From Macrostomum hystrix (taxonomy: Eukaryota > Platyhelminthes > Macrostomidae), in assembly GCA_950097015.1 (NCBI GenBank), contig CATNEN010000025.1, forward strand, positions 7,792,001 through 7,856,000: a stretch of DNA of 64,000 nt. The letters are read 5' to 3'. The translations under genes were made by a program, and so were the position numbers. Below the pieces are notes generated by a model, which was given only the letters and a program-made list of their open reading frames with translations, did no database searches and was not told the origin of the DNA. This document shows, piece after piece, positions 1-20,856 of this stretch (its first letter is position 1; each line of letters starts with the position of its first letter).

Positions 1-407
1 CCCCCCAATTCCCTTAGATCCTCAGATGGGTCAGCAGCCTGTGCGAATGCTGTAGTATTCAAAAATTTAAATGTCAATCAGTTTTCAGACACACAAAGTT
101 GAGCACACAAAGATCTGTGTTACATTTGTTTTGTCTTTCAGCCAAGTATAAATATAGAACTTAAGAAAACTAAAACACCAGTGAAACACAATTGCGAAAT
201 ATTTTCGTGTCCATTGTATTCTGTTAGATGATGAGTTTCCTAAATCAGCCTTATTATTAGAATGTTTATATAGCAAATGTTTATTTATTATGTGCGAATT
301 TTGGCTAGAACGTTTTTTTATGCTGATCACATTCTGGTGTGAATAATCAAGCTTTATTTTATAGTTTCTCTCTGTTCTTCAATTGCCTTATACAACAAGT
401 TGCTTAT

Positions 408-443
408 GCTGTTGCTGCTGCTGCTGCTGCTGACTGCTGCTGC
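408..443. repeat. CTG trinucleotide microsatellite
   Basis: A run of CTG/GCTG triplets with one interruption lies in AT-rich DNA upstream of the GH99 gene. Apart from this, nothing coding is seen in positions 1-750. The first 40 bases carry a hybrid relict of the minisatellite units found at 756-1503 and 7690-8975. Confidence 0.85.
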
Positions 444-755
444 GTACTTGAACTATTTAAGCAGTTTATTGTCCACGCAGTTTAGTTCTCAGAGGTTATA
501 TAGCTTCAAAAGCGACATACTCAAATTTTTATAATAAAAGGAGTTAAGCTACTTGATCTGGTTTAGTTTGCTTTTAATTAAAAAAACAGCGAGTATCAGT
601 CAACCGCAGATTTGGCTTGCCAGCTATTTGTTGGCAACTTTTGTACCTAATACATTTTTGGTGGCCTATTTCCTTATTCTTTCTTTTAATTTCCTGCATT
701 AATTACTCTAAATTAGAAAATGTACTTGTTGGCCAGCGTCCCAGGCTTCCAGGTG

Positions 756-1503
756 ACTCAGCAACTCACTCTCCTAGATCAGCAGATGGGTCAGCAACTC
801 ACTCTCCTAGATCAGCAGATGGGTCAGCAACTCACTCTCCTAGATCAGCAGATGGGTCAGCAACTCACTCTCCTAGATCAGCAGATGGGTCAGCAACTCA
901 CTCTCCTAGATCAGCAGATGGGTCAGCAACTCACTCTCCTAGATCAGCAGATGGGTCAGCAACTCACTCTCCTAGATCAGCAGATGGGTCAGCAACTCAC
1001 TCTCCTAGATCAGCAGATGGGTCAGCAACTCACTCTCCTAGATCAGCAGATGGGTCAGCAACTCACTCTCCTAGATCAGCAGATGGGTCAGCAACTCACT
1101 CTCCTAGATCAGCAGATGGGTCAGCAACTCACTCTCCTAGATCAGCAGATGGGTCAGCAACTCACTCTCCTAGATCAGCAGATGGGTCAGCAACTCACTC
1201 TCCTAGATCAGCAGATGGGTCAGCAACTCACTCTCCTAGATCAGCAGATGGGTCAGCAACTCACTCTCCTAGATCAGCAGATGGGTCAGCAACTCACTCT
1301 CCTAGATCAGCAGATGGGTCAGCAACTCACTCTCCTAGATCAGCAGATGGGTCAGCAACTCACTCTCCTAGATCAGCAGATGGGTCAGCAACTCACTCTC
1401 CTAGATCAGCAGATGGGTCAGCAACTCACTCTCCTAGATCAGCAGATGGGTCAGCAACTCACTCTCCCAGATCCACAGATGGGTCAGCAACTTTTCCAGA
1501 TCT
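756..1503. repeat. 33-bp minisatellite, about 22 copies
   Basis: Near-identical head-to-tail 33-bp units contain the core CTCCTAGATCAGCAGATGGG. Only the last one or two copies diverge. Because 33 is a multiple of three and the unit lacks stops in two frames, it creates two long artificial open frames (616-1507 and 720-1541), which I do not regard as genes. The homogeneity implies recent expansion. It lies immediately 5' of the GH99 gene and could sit in its first intron. Confidence 0.97.
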
Positions 1504-1690
1504 ATAGATCCACACGTAGGCTATCCCACAATCTCCTATAACCCTTCTAAATCTATTTGATAACAAATGCAAAACACATTTGGATCCTTCGACAGTTTTT
1601 AAATCACAGTCATAGTTGAGTTAGTTTTTGTGTATATCAAGGTTACGGAGCACTAAACCTCAACATCTTATCTCTCTCCTAACTCTCCAG

Positions 1691-3341
1691 ACACTTCTGC
1701 CCCCAATCTTACGTCGCTTGCCGCTTAAGCGACGCCTATTGGCTCGCTGCTTAGCGGCTGGCGCTTTGATTGGCTGTCTTTTCTGGCTGTCGGGCATTGG
1801 CTCGATTAATTTTTCTAAACCCCGACTGCCACCACCAGAGTCCGCGAGCCAATCGCAGTTACCGACCACGGAGGCGGCGGTTGCGGTGGCTGTGCCATCT
1901 CTAACCCAGCCAACCAATCGGAACGCTTCGCTGCCCAACTATCGCGTGCACATATTTTATTACGCCTGGTACGGTGAGCCCAACACCGACGGCGCCTGGC
2001 TGCACTGGAACCACTCCCGACTGCCTCACTGGAATGAGGCCAGAGCTCGATCTTTCAGCCGCGCCGGCCACATACCACCGGACGATATCGGAACAAATTT
2101 CTATCCGGAATTGGGACCATACTCCAGCGCCAATATTAGCGTTGTTAGGCGTCACTTTGACCAGATCAGACGGTCGGGCGCTGGTACCGTGGTTGTGTCT
2201 TGGTATCCGCCCGGCCTAGCCGATGACAACGGACGCCCAGTTGACCGTCTGATCCCGATGCTATTGAAGGTGGCAGCGGAGTTCCAATTGAAATTGGCGC
2301 TACATATTGAGCCCTATGCTGGCAGATCGCCAGCGAATTTGAGACGCCACTTGCGCTATATTGCCGGCACGCACGCCAAGTAATAAAATATTCTCATTCT
2401 TAGCTACTTTTAATGCCCTAAAATTACCCGCTCCGTACCCTCAAAACACGCAGACATCCGGCATTTTATCGAGAGCGCGTTCGTGACGGTCGCCAACTAC
2501 CGGTGCACTACATCTACGACAGCTATCGAATACCCCAGAGTCTCTGGCGACCGCTGCTCCTTGACAGGGCCGCCGGCAGTCAGCGCGGCATTCGAGGCAG
2601 CCCGGAGGATTCCATCATGTTAGGCCTGGCAATGTCCACGAGCGATTGTAGAACTATGAAATCTGCCGGCTTTGATGGCGCTTACACGTACTTTGCTGCA
2701 GACGGATTCACACAGGCTTCCACCAGGTTGGTACACTATCTTGAATATGACAACTTGAGGACGTATGTACAGAAATTACACCTAGCCTATTTCCTCACGT
2801 ACAGCCCGTGGCACAGCCGCAGCTATAATTACGCAGTCCAAAACCTGTGTACAGCTATTCAGCCTATGGACAGCCACGGCCACCTAAATTTCTACTCCAG
2901 CTTATGCTGGTACCCATTTTATATAGCTCGTCACACTATAAAAAAGATTCGTATTCAATTCGATTCAACTATGACTACAATTTTCACCCTATAGATCCAA
3001 TTGGGCCGCCATGGGGCGCGAATGCGTCGCCTCTGGCCTAGCTTTTGTACCTAGTGTCGGTCCGGGCTACATCGACGTCTCTGTGCGACCGTGGAATGGT
3101 GAGAACACTCATCAACGCGAAGGTGGGACGCTACTATATTCAGGGCTTCGAAGCGGCCATTGCCGCCCGACCAGCATTCATCAGCGTAACCAGTTTTAAC
3201 GAATGGCACGAGGGAACACAGATTGAACCGGCTGTTCCGCGAAACGGATATATGGATTATTCGCCCCGTAGACGTGATTATTATTTGACACTTACAGCAC
3301 AATATGCGGCAAAATTTAGGCCAGGAGGCTTACTTATTTAA
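1691..3341 (+). CDS. MANEA: Glycoprotein endo-alpha-1,2-mannosidase-like (GH99), frameshifted
   Basis: Golgi-type GH99 enzymes cleave glucosylated mannose from N-glycans (family knowledge). Exons: 1691-2379, 2454-2726 and 2995-3341, with GT-AG introns of 74 and 268 nt. Codons join cleanly: the first junction reads AKHPAFYR and the second ASTRSNWAAM, both as in animal MANEA. A type II signal anchor (LLARCLAAGALIGCLFWLSG) follows a basic N-terminus. GH99 landmarks are FYYAWYG, LHIEPYAGR, YIYDSY, PSVGPGYID and the catalytic SFNEWHEGTQIE. The total is about 435 residues, close to the vertebrate enzyme. Two oddities: no in-frame ATG precedes the anchor, so the start must come from an upstream exon or a spliced leader; and near 3119-3126 (GAAGGTGGGA) there is one extra base, since the frame before it gives RPWNGENTHQR and the frame after gives VGRYYIQGFE. 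This is a real frameshift (pseudogene) or a sequence error. The stop codon is at 3339. Confidence 0.88.
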
Positions 3342-4527
3342 CTCTATCAGCAAAAGTTTGAAGTTATAATTTTTATAGCCAAGTATATTATATATCAACT
3401 GTAGCTGGAATTTTTCAGGATTGATCTTGGTAAAATATAGATTTTATGTTACAATTTGAATATTTGTAATTATGAGATGTAATATTGTTTTACAATTTTG
3501 TCTAGATTTGATTATAGCTTTTGTAAAAGTTCTTACAACGTTACGTGGATGAAAACAGTCGGTTTTAAGTACAACTGTTAAGATTTAAAATGGTGGCTGA
3601 TAAATGCTAAATTACACATTTAAGCATTCAGTGAAAGATACTTTAAAATGAAACAGAAACTTTCATAATCATTTTTACGCAATTTACGAGTTTGCATTAT
3701 AAAAACAAAATCTTTAATCAGATCTAGACACAGGCTTCTTATAGCTAAAGAAGAAAGTGTATTATTATAAAATATTCGTAATGTGTTTAAATATATTAAT
3801 GGCATTGCAACATATTGCTTTATTTTTATTTCTCATACTAACGCAGGAATTTAAATTCTGAATTTCAAACATTACACCCAACACCCAATATAATAATATA
3901 GGCATCGGAGTGTCTTTCGGACATCGTAATCACCATATTCGAAAATGAACAACCTTAAAACAATTTCAATACTACAAAGTATAAATGTATTACACTTTTT
4001 ATAGATATAATATATTTTGTATAAACGGTAAACACAGTGAAACTTATTTGTTTTGCATGCTTTGAGTCCGAGTCTGCCTGCTTCTATCAAATCCTTATCG
4101 GTCTCCACCTTAAGTCCTCCACTATGGTTACCAGCCACTATAAATGGTTTGACGTCACGGCGTTTTTAGTGACGTATATTTCACTGGTAAAATACCACTG
4201 TATTACAGTGGTATTTTCGTAGGCATTCATTCTGGTGAAGTAAACTCGCTGCTTATTCAATTCAATCAGGTCTAGGAAAGTAGCTCTAACTTTTAACTTA
4301 ACATTTTCATAATTATTTTTATGAAAATGAACAAAAATAAGACTTTCATGTATTAGATGAATGAAAGCTATTTCAAGGCTTTTGCATAAACTTATTGAAA
4401 TCTTGCTTTTTTGTTTTAAAATTTTGTTTCAGATTTTAGCTTTCAATTGTGACTTTCTAGACTAGTCCCAAAAAGGTTAGCATGTTGTTAAAATTGAAAC
4501 AATCAATTATGTTAGAGTTAAAACTGT
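3342..4527. other. AT-rich intergenic stretch, no gene seen
   Basis: This is probably the 3' UTR of the GH99 gene followed by intergenic DNA. I see no supported gene. It contains a TGACGTCA octamer at 4150-4157 and a short perfect hairpin at 4189-4217, described separately. Confidence 0.6.
4189..4217. repeat. Perfect 12-bp inverted repeat (hairpin)
   Basis: The arms AAAATACCACTG (4189-4200) and CAGTGGTATTTT (4206-4217) are exact reverse complements around a 5-nt loop, TATTA. No T-run terminator or known element is attached. It may be the end of a small inverted-repeat element or a cruciform-prone site. Confidence 0.8.
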
Positions 4528-4830
4528 AGGAGGGCTGCAGCCTGTAGGCTAATGACATCATTTGGTGACACAAGACTCACAGCCAGTAGGAGGCAATTCT
4601 GCCATTCCATTGAGACCTATGAACATATTCTCATTTTTAGGCAGTGTACACTGTTTCACTGTGCCCTGTGCCTTCGAGGTTGGCCCTAAAGGGCATAAAT
4701 TGCAAGACAAGCCCCCAAGACTTCATTTTGTGACTACCCACCCCCAAATTTATGTGGCCTCACTATGGAATCAAGCTGAGGGATCTGGTGCAAGAGGCAA
4801 ACATGTTAAATACTCTGCCACTCACCCCTT
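4528..4830 (-). mobile_element. tRNA-derived SINE, diverged copy (family A)
   Basis: This aligns by eye over its whole length with 30296-30599. Shared blocks are AGGAGGGCTGCAG, CATCATTTGGTGACAC, GGCAGTGTACACT, GAGGTTGGCC, GACAAGCCCCCAA, ATGTGGCCTC and CTCTGCC-CTCACCCC. The tRNA-like head is at the right end on the minus strand. Box B is degraded here (ATCAAGCTGAG replaces the TTCGAT motif), so this is the older copy. The small open frame at 4562-4837 is contained in it and is not a gene. Confidence 0.8.
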
Positions 4831-14227
<9,397 letters not shown>

Positions 14228-14764
14228 CCCCGGATGGTCCCTATCTGAAAGTGAGGAAGTAGGAAAACCGTTTTCTCAGTTTTTCTGCCTTGGCGTATCG
14301 ATAAATCGACGTACTCTTAAAGGCTAGGGCTGACTAAAGTAATAGCAATCGGAAATATAATTGACCATCTATTTGATAAATTCGCTTGACATCCTCTAAT
14401 CTTTGTGTTTGTTTACCTTATCAACCAATTCATATTATTTATATCGTTTTTTTATTCGTATTGTTACCGGTTTCGCGTTGGTCTGCTCGCAGAAAATTTG
14501 CACTTTTATTAATTAATCGCTGTCATCCTTGTTTAGCCTCTCCTCATAGCTTTCTTACTCAAGGTAGTTTTTTGGGGGGAAATATGTATGCTTCTTTCAC
14601 TCATATTTTCCGCTTTTTTGCCCTGCCGCGCAGTTTCCTTTAATTATCGCCAATTTGCCACACTGGCCTGTATCGTGTGCTTACTTTTTTAGTTTCATCT
14701 ATGCTGTCTTTATTGTTTACTGTCGCCAATTGTGGCAACAAAGGGCGACTCACTTCTCTTGTTC

Positions 14765-15470
14765 TCCCATTCTTCCCAACCTGTTCTGATATTCTCCCAT
14801 TCTTCCCAACCTGTTCTCCCACTCTCCCCAACCTGTTCTGATATTCTCCCATTCTCCCCAACCTGTTCTGATATTCTCCCATTCTTCCCAACCTGTTCTC
14901 CCACTCTCCCCAACCTGTTCTCCCACTCTCCCCAACCTGTTCTGATATTCTCCCATTCTCCCCAACCTGTTCTGATATTCTCCCATTCTCCCCAACCTGT
15001 TCTCCCACTCTCCCCAACCTGTTCTGATATTCTCCCATTCTTCCCAACCTGTTCTCCCACTCTCCCCAACCTGTTCTGATATTCTCCCATTCTCCCCAAC
15101 CTGTTCTGATATTCTCCCATTCTTCCCAACCTGTTCTCCCATTCTCCCCAACCTGTTCTGATATTCTCCCATTCTCCCCAACCTGTTCTGATATTCTCCC
15201 ATTCTCCCCAACCTGTTCTGATATTCTCCCATTCTCCCCAACCTGTTCTGATATTCTCCCATTCTCCCCAACCTGTTCTGATATTCTCCCATTCTCCCCA
15301 ACCTGTTCTGATATTCTCCCATTCTTCCCAACCTCTTCTCCCATTCTCCCCAACCTGTTCTGATATTCTCCCATTCTTCCCAACCTGTTGTCATATTCTC
15401 CCATTATCCCCAACCTGTTCGCTCATTCTCCCATTCTCCCCAACCTGTTCTCCCATTCTTCTCATCCTAT
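14765..15470. repeat. Compound 30/22-bp minisatellite 3' of HIPK
   Basis: Thirty-bp units containing CTGATATTCTCCCATTCTCC alternate with 22-bp units (CTGTTCTCCCACTCTCCCCA) that lack the GATATTCT segment. The 30-bp form is uniform at 15140-15330. The long antisense open frames across it come from the 30-bp periodicity. The flank at 14228-14764 holds the HIPK 3' UTR and no further gene. Confidence 0.95.
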
Positions 15471-16285
15471 TCTACCATTCTTTCCAATATTCTTATCCCA
15501 TTTTCTTAATTTTTACCCCAATAAAAAAGCCAAACCGAAGTAAATTTTCCCGTCACTGAGTTGAATAAGGTATGCTTATTTTATACACGTTCGTGTACAC
15601 AATATTAAAATAAAAAAACGAAAAAAAGGTACATGTGACGTACTTAATTATTTTTCCTAAAACGCTTTTAAAATAATTTGGCACCTTCGTTATTTCGCTC
15701 TTATTGTGTACTGTACTAACACATTGTTTAACTGTTTATAAGGCCAAGACTTTCCGCTTGTGTTTGTCGTCTGGGTGGCAGTTTTTTGGGTTAATGGGGG
15801 GGATTTATTTTGTGATAAATTTTGTGGCTTTTCACTTGAGATTTTGGGTTACAACGGCCGTAACATACTACTGGCCAACATTCAGCAGTAGCGCGCTTGG
15901 CTTATTGTTGTACAAATTGTTTTATTTTGCACAAAGAACGATTGCGTTTTTTCGGTGCAGCCTCAGGCCTTGTTTTGTTTTTTTCCACGTTTTTTCTCAA
16001 TCTATAAACAAAAATTCCAACTGTTTGCTTTCTTGTTTGCTTTTTTCTGCGTCTTGTACATTGTAAAGCTACTTTGAGTGTATCATTTTTTGCGTCGTTT
16101 CATTTTTCTCACACTTTTTATTTCCGGCGTCCTCTTCTTTCCTTCTTTCTCCGTTTCGTTCTGTGTGAGAAAGGAAGAGCAGCAGTTTATTCTATGAAGA
16201 AAATGTTGTGCACGTGCTTATATGTTAATCGCATTGCTCAAAGTAACATAGCTAATTTGTCAAATGAGTTTTTTGACAAAAAAAT
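15471..16285. other. T-rich intergenic DNA
   Basis: Strongly T-rich on the plus strand. A 120-residue hydrophobic open frame at 15704-16066 reflects the T-richness (Phe, Leu, Cys) and has no supporting motif, so I do not call it a gene. Confidence 0.5.
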
Positions 16286-18099
16286 CGAAAAATCGGCTTG
16301 AATGTGCACCTTGGCGCGTCTGTTCGCTTTTTATGTCAGCTACCGCCTGCCTAGTTGTTCTTGAGTAGCTTTTGTGTGTTATCCATAAACCCCTAACTTC
16401 TTGATCCCTAAACTTATAATCCGTAAACTTATTATCCCTAAACTTATTATCCCTAAACTTATTATCCCTAAACTTATTATCCCTAAACTTATAATCCCTA
16501 AACTTATTATCCTTAAACTTATTATCCCTGAACCTTATACCCCTAAACTTTATAATCCCTAAACTTTATAACCCCTAAACTTTATAATCCCTAAACTTTT
16601 TAATTCCTAAACTTTATAATCCCTAAACACCACAGGCACTAAACATCATGATCCCTAAACACAAAGGTCACTAAACATCATGATCCCTAAATATGATCCC
16701 TAAACACAAAGGTCACTAAACATCATGATCCCTAAATATGATCCCTAAACACAAAGGTCACTAAACATCATGATCCCTAAACTTCATAAACGCAAAACTT
16801 AAGAATTCCCAAAATCAAAATTCCATTTAAAGTCCTCTGATTGTTTGCCATTCTCCCAAAATAGTCGTCGTCTTTCATTTGCAGTCCTCTCCCACAATAA
16901 TTGTTCCTTTGATTAATTTTATAAGCGCTGAGCTTACTCTTGCTGCCGTGTTATAATTAATTATAACAAAACGGTGTATACTTTTAATTGCCTTAGTTTT
17001 GCGCATTAGTTTTCGTGTATTTTTCTCTCTAGACATATCCATAAAAAACAAATTTTTCCTGCGAGTAAATTTTCTGTTTAACTGTAACTTAGTAGGTTGT
17101 GGCTGCTCCAATATGAAATCCCGCTTGCACAATCGAAAAATCGGCTTGAATGTGCACCTTGGCGCGTCTGTTCGCTTTTTATGTCAGCTACCGCCTGCCT
17201 AGTTGTTCTTGAGTAGCTTTTGTGTGTTATCCATAAACCCCTAACTTCTTGATCCCTAAACTTATAATCCGTAAACTTATTATCCCTAAACTTATTATCC
17301 CTAAACTTATAATCCCTAAACTTATTATCCCTAAACTTATTATCCCTAAATATGATCCCTAAACATCATGATCTCTAAACATCATGATCTCTAAACATCA
17401 TGATCCCTAAATATGATCCCTAAACATCATGATCCCTAAATATGATCCCTAAACATCATGATCCCTAAACATCATGATCCCTAAATATGATCCCTAAACA
17501 TCATGATCTCTAAACATCATGATCCCTAAATATGATCCCTAAACATCATGATCCCTAAATATGATCCCTAAACATCATGATCCCTAAACACAAAAGTCAC
17601 TTAACATCATGATCCCTAAACACAAAAGTCCCTAAACATCATGATCCCTAAACATCATGATCCCTAAACACAAAAGTCCCTAAACATCATGATCCATAAA
17701 CATCATGATCCCTAAACACAAAGGTCACTAAACATCATGATCCCTAAACTTCATAAACGCAAAACTTAAGAATTCCCAAAATCAAAATTCCATTTAAAGT
17801 CCTCTGATTGTTTGCCATTCTCCCAAAATAGTCGTCGTCTTTCATTTGCAGTCCTCTCCCACAATAATTGTTCCTTTGATTAATTTTATAAGCGCTGAGC
17901 TTACTCTTGCTGCCGTGTTATAATTAATTATAACAAAACGGTGTATACTTTTAATTGCCTTAGTTTTGCGCATTAGTTTTCGTGTATTTTTCTCTCTAGA
18001 CATATCCATAAAAAACAAATTTTTCCTGCGAGTAAATTTTCTGTTTAACTGTAACTTAGTAGGTTGTGGCTGCTCCAATATGAAATCCCGCTTGCACAA
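16286..18099. repeat. Large direct tandem duplication (847 + 967 bp) with internal CCCTAAAC-type arrays
   Basis: Copy 1 (16286-17132) and copy 2 (17133-18099) both begin TCGAAAAATCGGCTTGAATG and end with the same roughly 330-bp block ending in CCCGCTTGCACAA. The shared flanks look identical by eye. Between them lie arrays of TTATCCCTAAACTTA (15 bp) and ATCATGATCCCTAAA variants, which differ in copy number and account for the length difference. An 85-residue minus-strand open frame appears identically in both copies (16875-17132 and 17842-18099); it has no known motif. Confidence 0.9.
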
Positions 18100-18589
18100 T
18101 TTTCGATCTTTTATTTGTCAATTTAGTTTTCACCTGTTTATTTTTATATATCTGCTGTCTAACACAACACTAGCTATTTGTGCTCTACTGTCACTGTGAG
18201 ACACTATTTTAGTTTAAACTCGGTCAATGAGAGCTAGATTGATTAACATCTCTGTGTGCTCTCTGTGTGTTGGTGTGTCTGTGTGTGTTTCCGTGAACCG
18301 TTTACCTCCTGATTTAAAAGCTGAAACAATTAAGCTATACGTATGCAAATCTATGCATAAACATATATGCATATATATCTACATACACGTTATTATTATC
18401 AATACAAATAAGTGAAAATATACTGACCTGTCTTCATCGACCTGTAGAATGTCCACGATTGTGTGGCCTCTTTACCGCCCATATTTTGCACTATATCGCT
18501 GTCGCGGTATCGTCATCAGACACAAAGCGTACTGTTATTGCCTTCTGGGACTCTGATAGATTTTTATTTGCTGCCGTCTCACCTTATAA
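18100..18589. other. Intergenic, no gene seen
   Basis: Contains a short GTGTGT-rich stretch near 18260-18290 and an AT-rich segment with ATATGCATATATA. No supported gene. Confidence 0.5.
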
Positions 18590-20055
18590 CTTGAGATTCC
18601 CATCTCATATCCTGAGATTCTCATCTCATATCCTGAGATTCCCATCTCATATCCTGCGATTCCCATCTCATATCCTGAGATTCTCATCTCATATCCTGAG
18701 ATTCTCATCTCATATCCTAAGATTCTCATTTCATATCCTGAGATTCTCATCTCATATCCTGAGTTCAGATCTTATATCCTGAGATTCTCATCTCATATCC
18801 TGAGATTCTCATCTCATATCCTGCGATTCCCATCTCATATCCTGAGATTCTCATCTCATATCCTGAGATTCCCATCTTATATCCTGCGATTCCCATCTCA
18901 TATCCTGAGATTCTCATCTCATATCCTAAGATTCTCATCTCATATCCTGAGATTCTCATCTCATATCCTGAGATTCTCATCTCATATCCTGAGTTCAGAT
19001 CTTATATCCTGAGATTCTCATCTCATATCCTGAGATTCCCATCTCATATCCTGCGATTCCCATCTCATATCCTAAAATTCTCATCTCATATCCTGAGATT
19101 CTCATCTCATATCCTGAGATTCATTCTTATATCCTGAGATTCAGATCTCATATCCTGGAATTCTTATCTCAAATCCTGGAATTCTTATCTCAAATCCTGG
19201 AATTTCTTATCTTATATCCTGGAATTCTTATCTCATATCCTGGAATTCTTATCTCAAATCCTGGAATTCTTATCTCAAATCCTGAGATTCTCATCTCAAA
19301 TCCTGGAATTTTTATCTCAAATCCTGGAATTCTTATCTCAAATCCTGGAATTCTTATCTCATATCCTGGAATTCTTATCTCATATCCTGGAATTCTTATC
19401 TCAAATCCTGGAATTCTTATCTAAAATCCTGGAATTCTTATCTCAAATCCTGGAATTCTTATCTCAAATCCTGGAATTCTTATCTCAAATCCTGAGATTC
19501 TCATCTCAAATCCTGGAATTCTTATCTCAAATCCTGAGATTCTCATCTCATATCCTGAGATTCAGATCTTATATCCTGAGATTCAGATCTTATACCCTGA
19601 GATTCCCATCTCATCTCCTGAGATTCAGATCTTATATCCTGAGATTCCCATCTCATATCCTGAGATTCAGATCTTATACCCTGAGATTCCCATCTCATCT
19701 CCTGAGATTCAGATCTTATATCCTGAGATTCCCATCTCATCTCCTAAGATTCAGATCTTATATCCTGAGATTCAGATCTCATATTCTGAGATTCTCATGA
19801 TTTTCACATCATAATATTCTTATCTCAAATCCTGGAATTCTTATCTCAAATCCTGGAATTCTTATCTCCAATCCTGGAATTCTTATCTCAAATCCTGGAA
19901 TTCTTATCTCAAATCCTGGAATTCTTATCTCCAATCCTGGAATTCTTACTCAAATCCTGGAATTCTTATCTCAAATCCTGGAATTCTTATCTCCAATCCT
20001 GGAATTCTTATCTCCAATCCTGGAATTCTTATCTCCAATCCTGGAATTCTCCGCC
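18590..20055. repeat. 21-bp minisatellite, two subfamilies, about 70 copies
   Basis: The left part has units GAGATTCTCATCTCATATCC plus T. From about 19150 these change to GGAATTCTTATCTCAAATCC plus T, with patches of the first type returning at 19490-19790. The subfamily blocks suggest repeated local expansion and conversion. It lies intergenically, downstream of both HIPK (+) and the pseudokinase gene (-). Confidence 0.95.
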
Positions 20056-20599
20056 CAAAAGAAAGAAAGAGATCGAGTTGCATGTGTTACTTCATGTAAC
20101 GAAGGAAAAATCGTAAAAATGTATAACCAATCAATTGAAAACTTTTTTACTGTCTTAGAAAAGCCATGAATTTCTCTAGCTAGGATCTAGATGATGTTCG
20201 CTTCAGAAGTTCATGCAGAAAAAAAACATTTTAAAACGAAATCATGTCTGAGAAACTTGATTGCACAAATTTGCACTATACCGAACCCTGGATAAAAAAT
20301 ACTGTACGTAGGCATAGTAAACGGCTGGATAACCAATAGTTCTTTAAAAATCATTTGTACTTTTTAAGACTAATTTAGCAGTAAAAATATGAGCGACGAG
20401 CCAGGTAAGAAAAAGAATATAAAATTATGCACCTGAATTTTTCAATTTCTCATGGAAGCTCCGAACACGTTTGGCGAAAGTCTAAGATGATAGAATTTAG
20501 ATGTGGTTGGCAAATTGGTTGCTTTATTGGTTGCGAGCGGCCCCTAATTGATTTAGTAAGTCGACTAATTGATTTACTAGTGCCGCTTAGCTTTACTTG
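20056..20599. other. Intergenic, no gene seen
   Basis: A non-repetitive AT-rich segment between two arrays. Short open frames only; nothing recognisable. Confidence 0.5.
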
Positions 20600-20765
20600 T
20601 GTCGCCTAATTGCCTTGGTGTGTCGCCTAATTGCTTTGGTGTGTCGCCTAATTGCTTTGGTGTGGCTCCTAATTGCCTTGGTGTGTCGCCTAATTGCCTT
20701 GGTGTGTCGCCTAATTGCTTTAGTGTGGCGCCTATCTGCTTAGGTATGGCGCCTAATTGGCTACA
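20600..20765. repeat. 21-bp repeat, about 8 copies
   Basis: The unit is based on GTGTCGCCTAATTGCYTTGGT with substitutions. It is just beyond the stop codon of the minus-strand pseudokinase gene, in its 3' UTR or flank. Confidence 0.88.
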
Positions 20766-20856
20766 TGAACGCGTGTTTCACTAAACAGAAAAATTGCCGA
20801 CTATGAGATCTGAATGCAAAGTTTCCAAAATAAGTTCTCCCAAAAAAGCCAGTAGA

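Noticed and set aside
616..1541. Long repetitive open frames (296 and 273 codons) before the GH99 gene
   Set aside because: They are produced by a stop-free 33-bp minisatellite read in two frames; no start context or domain supports a protein.
14640..15413. Minus-strand repetitive proteins of 139-257 residues
   Set aside because: Artefact of the 30-bp array; the plus strand also has an open frame there and composition is that of the repeat alone.
15704..16066. 120-residue hydrophobic frame resembling a membrane protein
   Set aside because: T-rich DNA always yields Phe/Leu/Cys/Val codons; no splice sites, motif or start context.
16400..17755. CCCTAAAC repeats as interstitial telomere
   Set aside because: The unit is 15-16 bp with TTATTA or ATCATGATC between CCCTAAAC blocks; it is not a 6-bp telomere repeat.
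16875..18099. Identical 85-residue minus-strand frames in the two duplicated copies
   Set aside because: Identity comes from the recent DNA duplication, not selection; the sequence is AT-rich without motifs.
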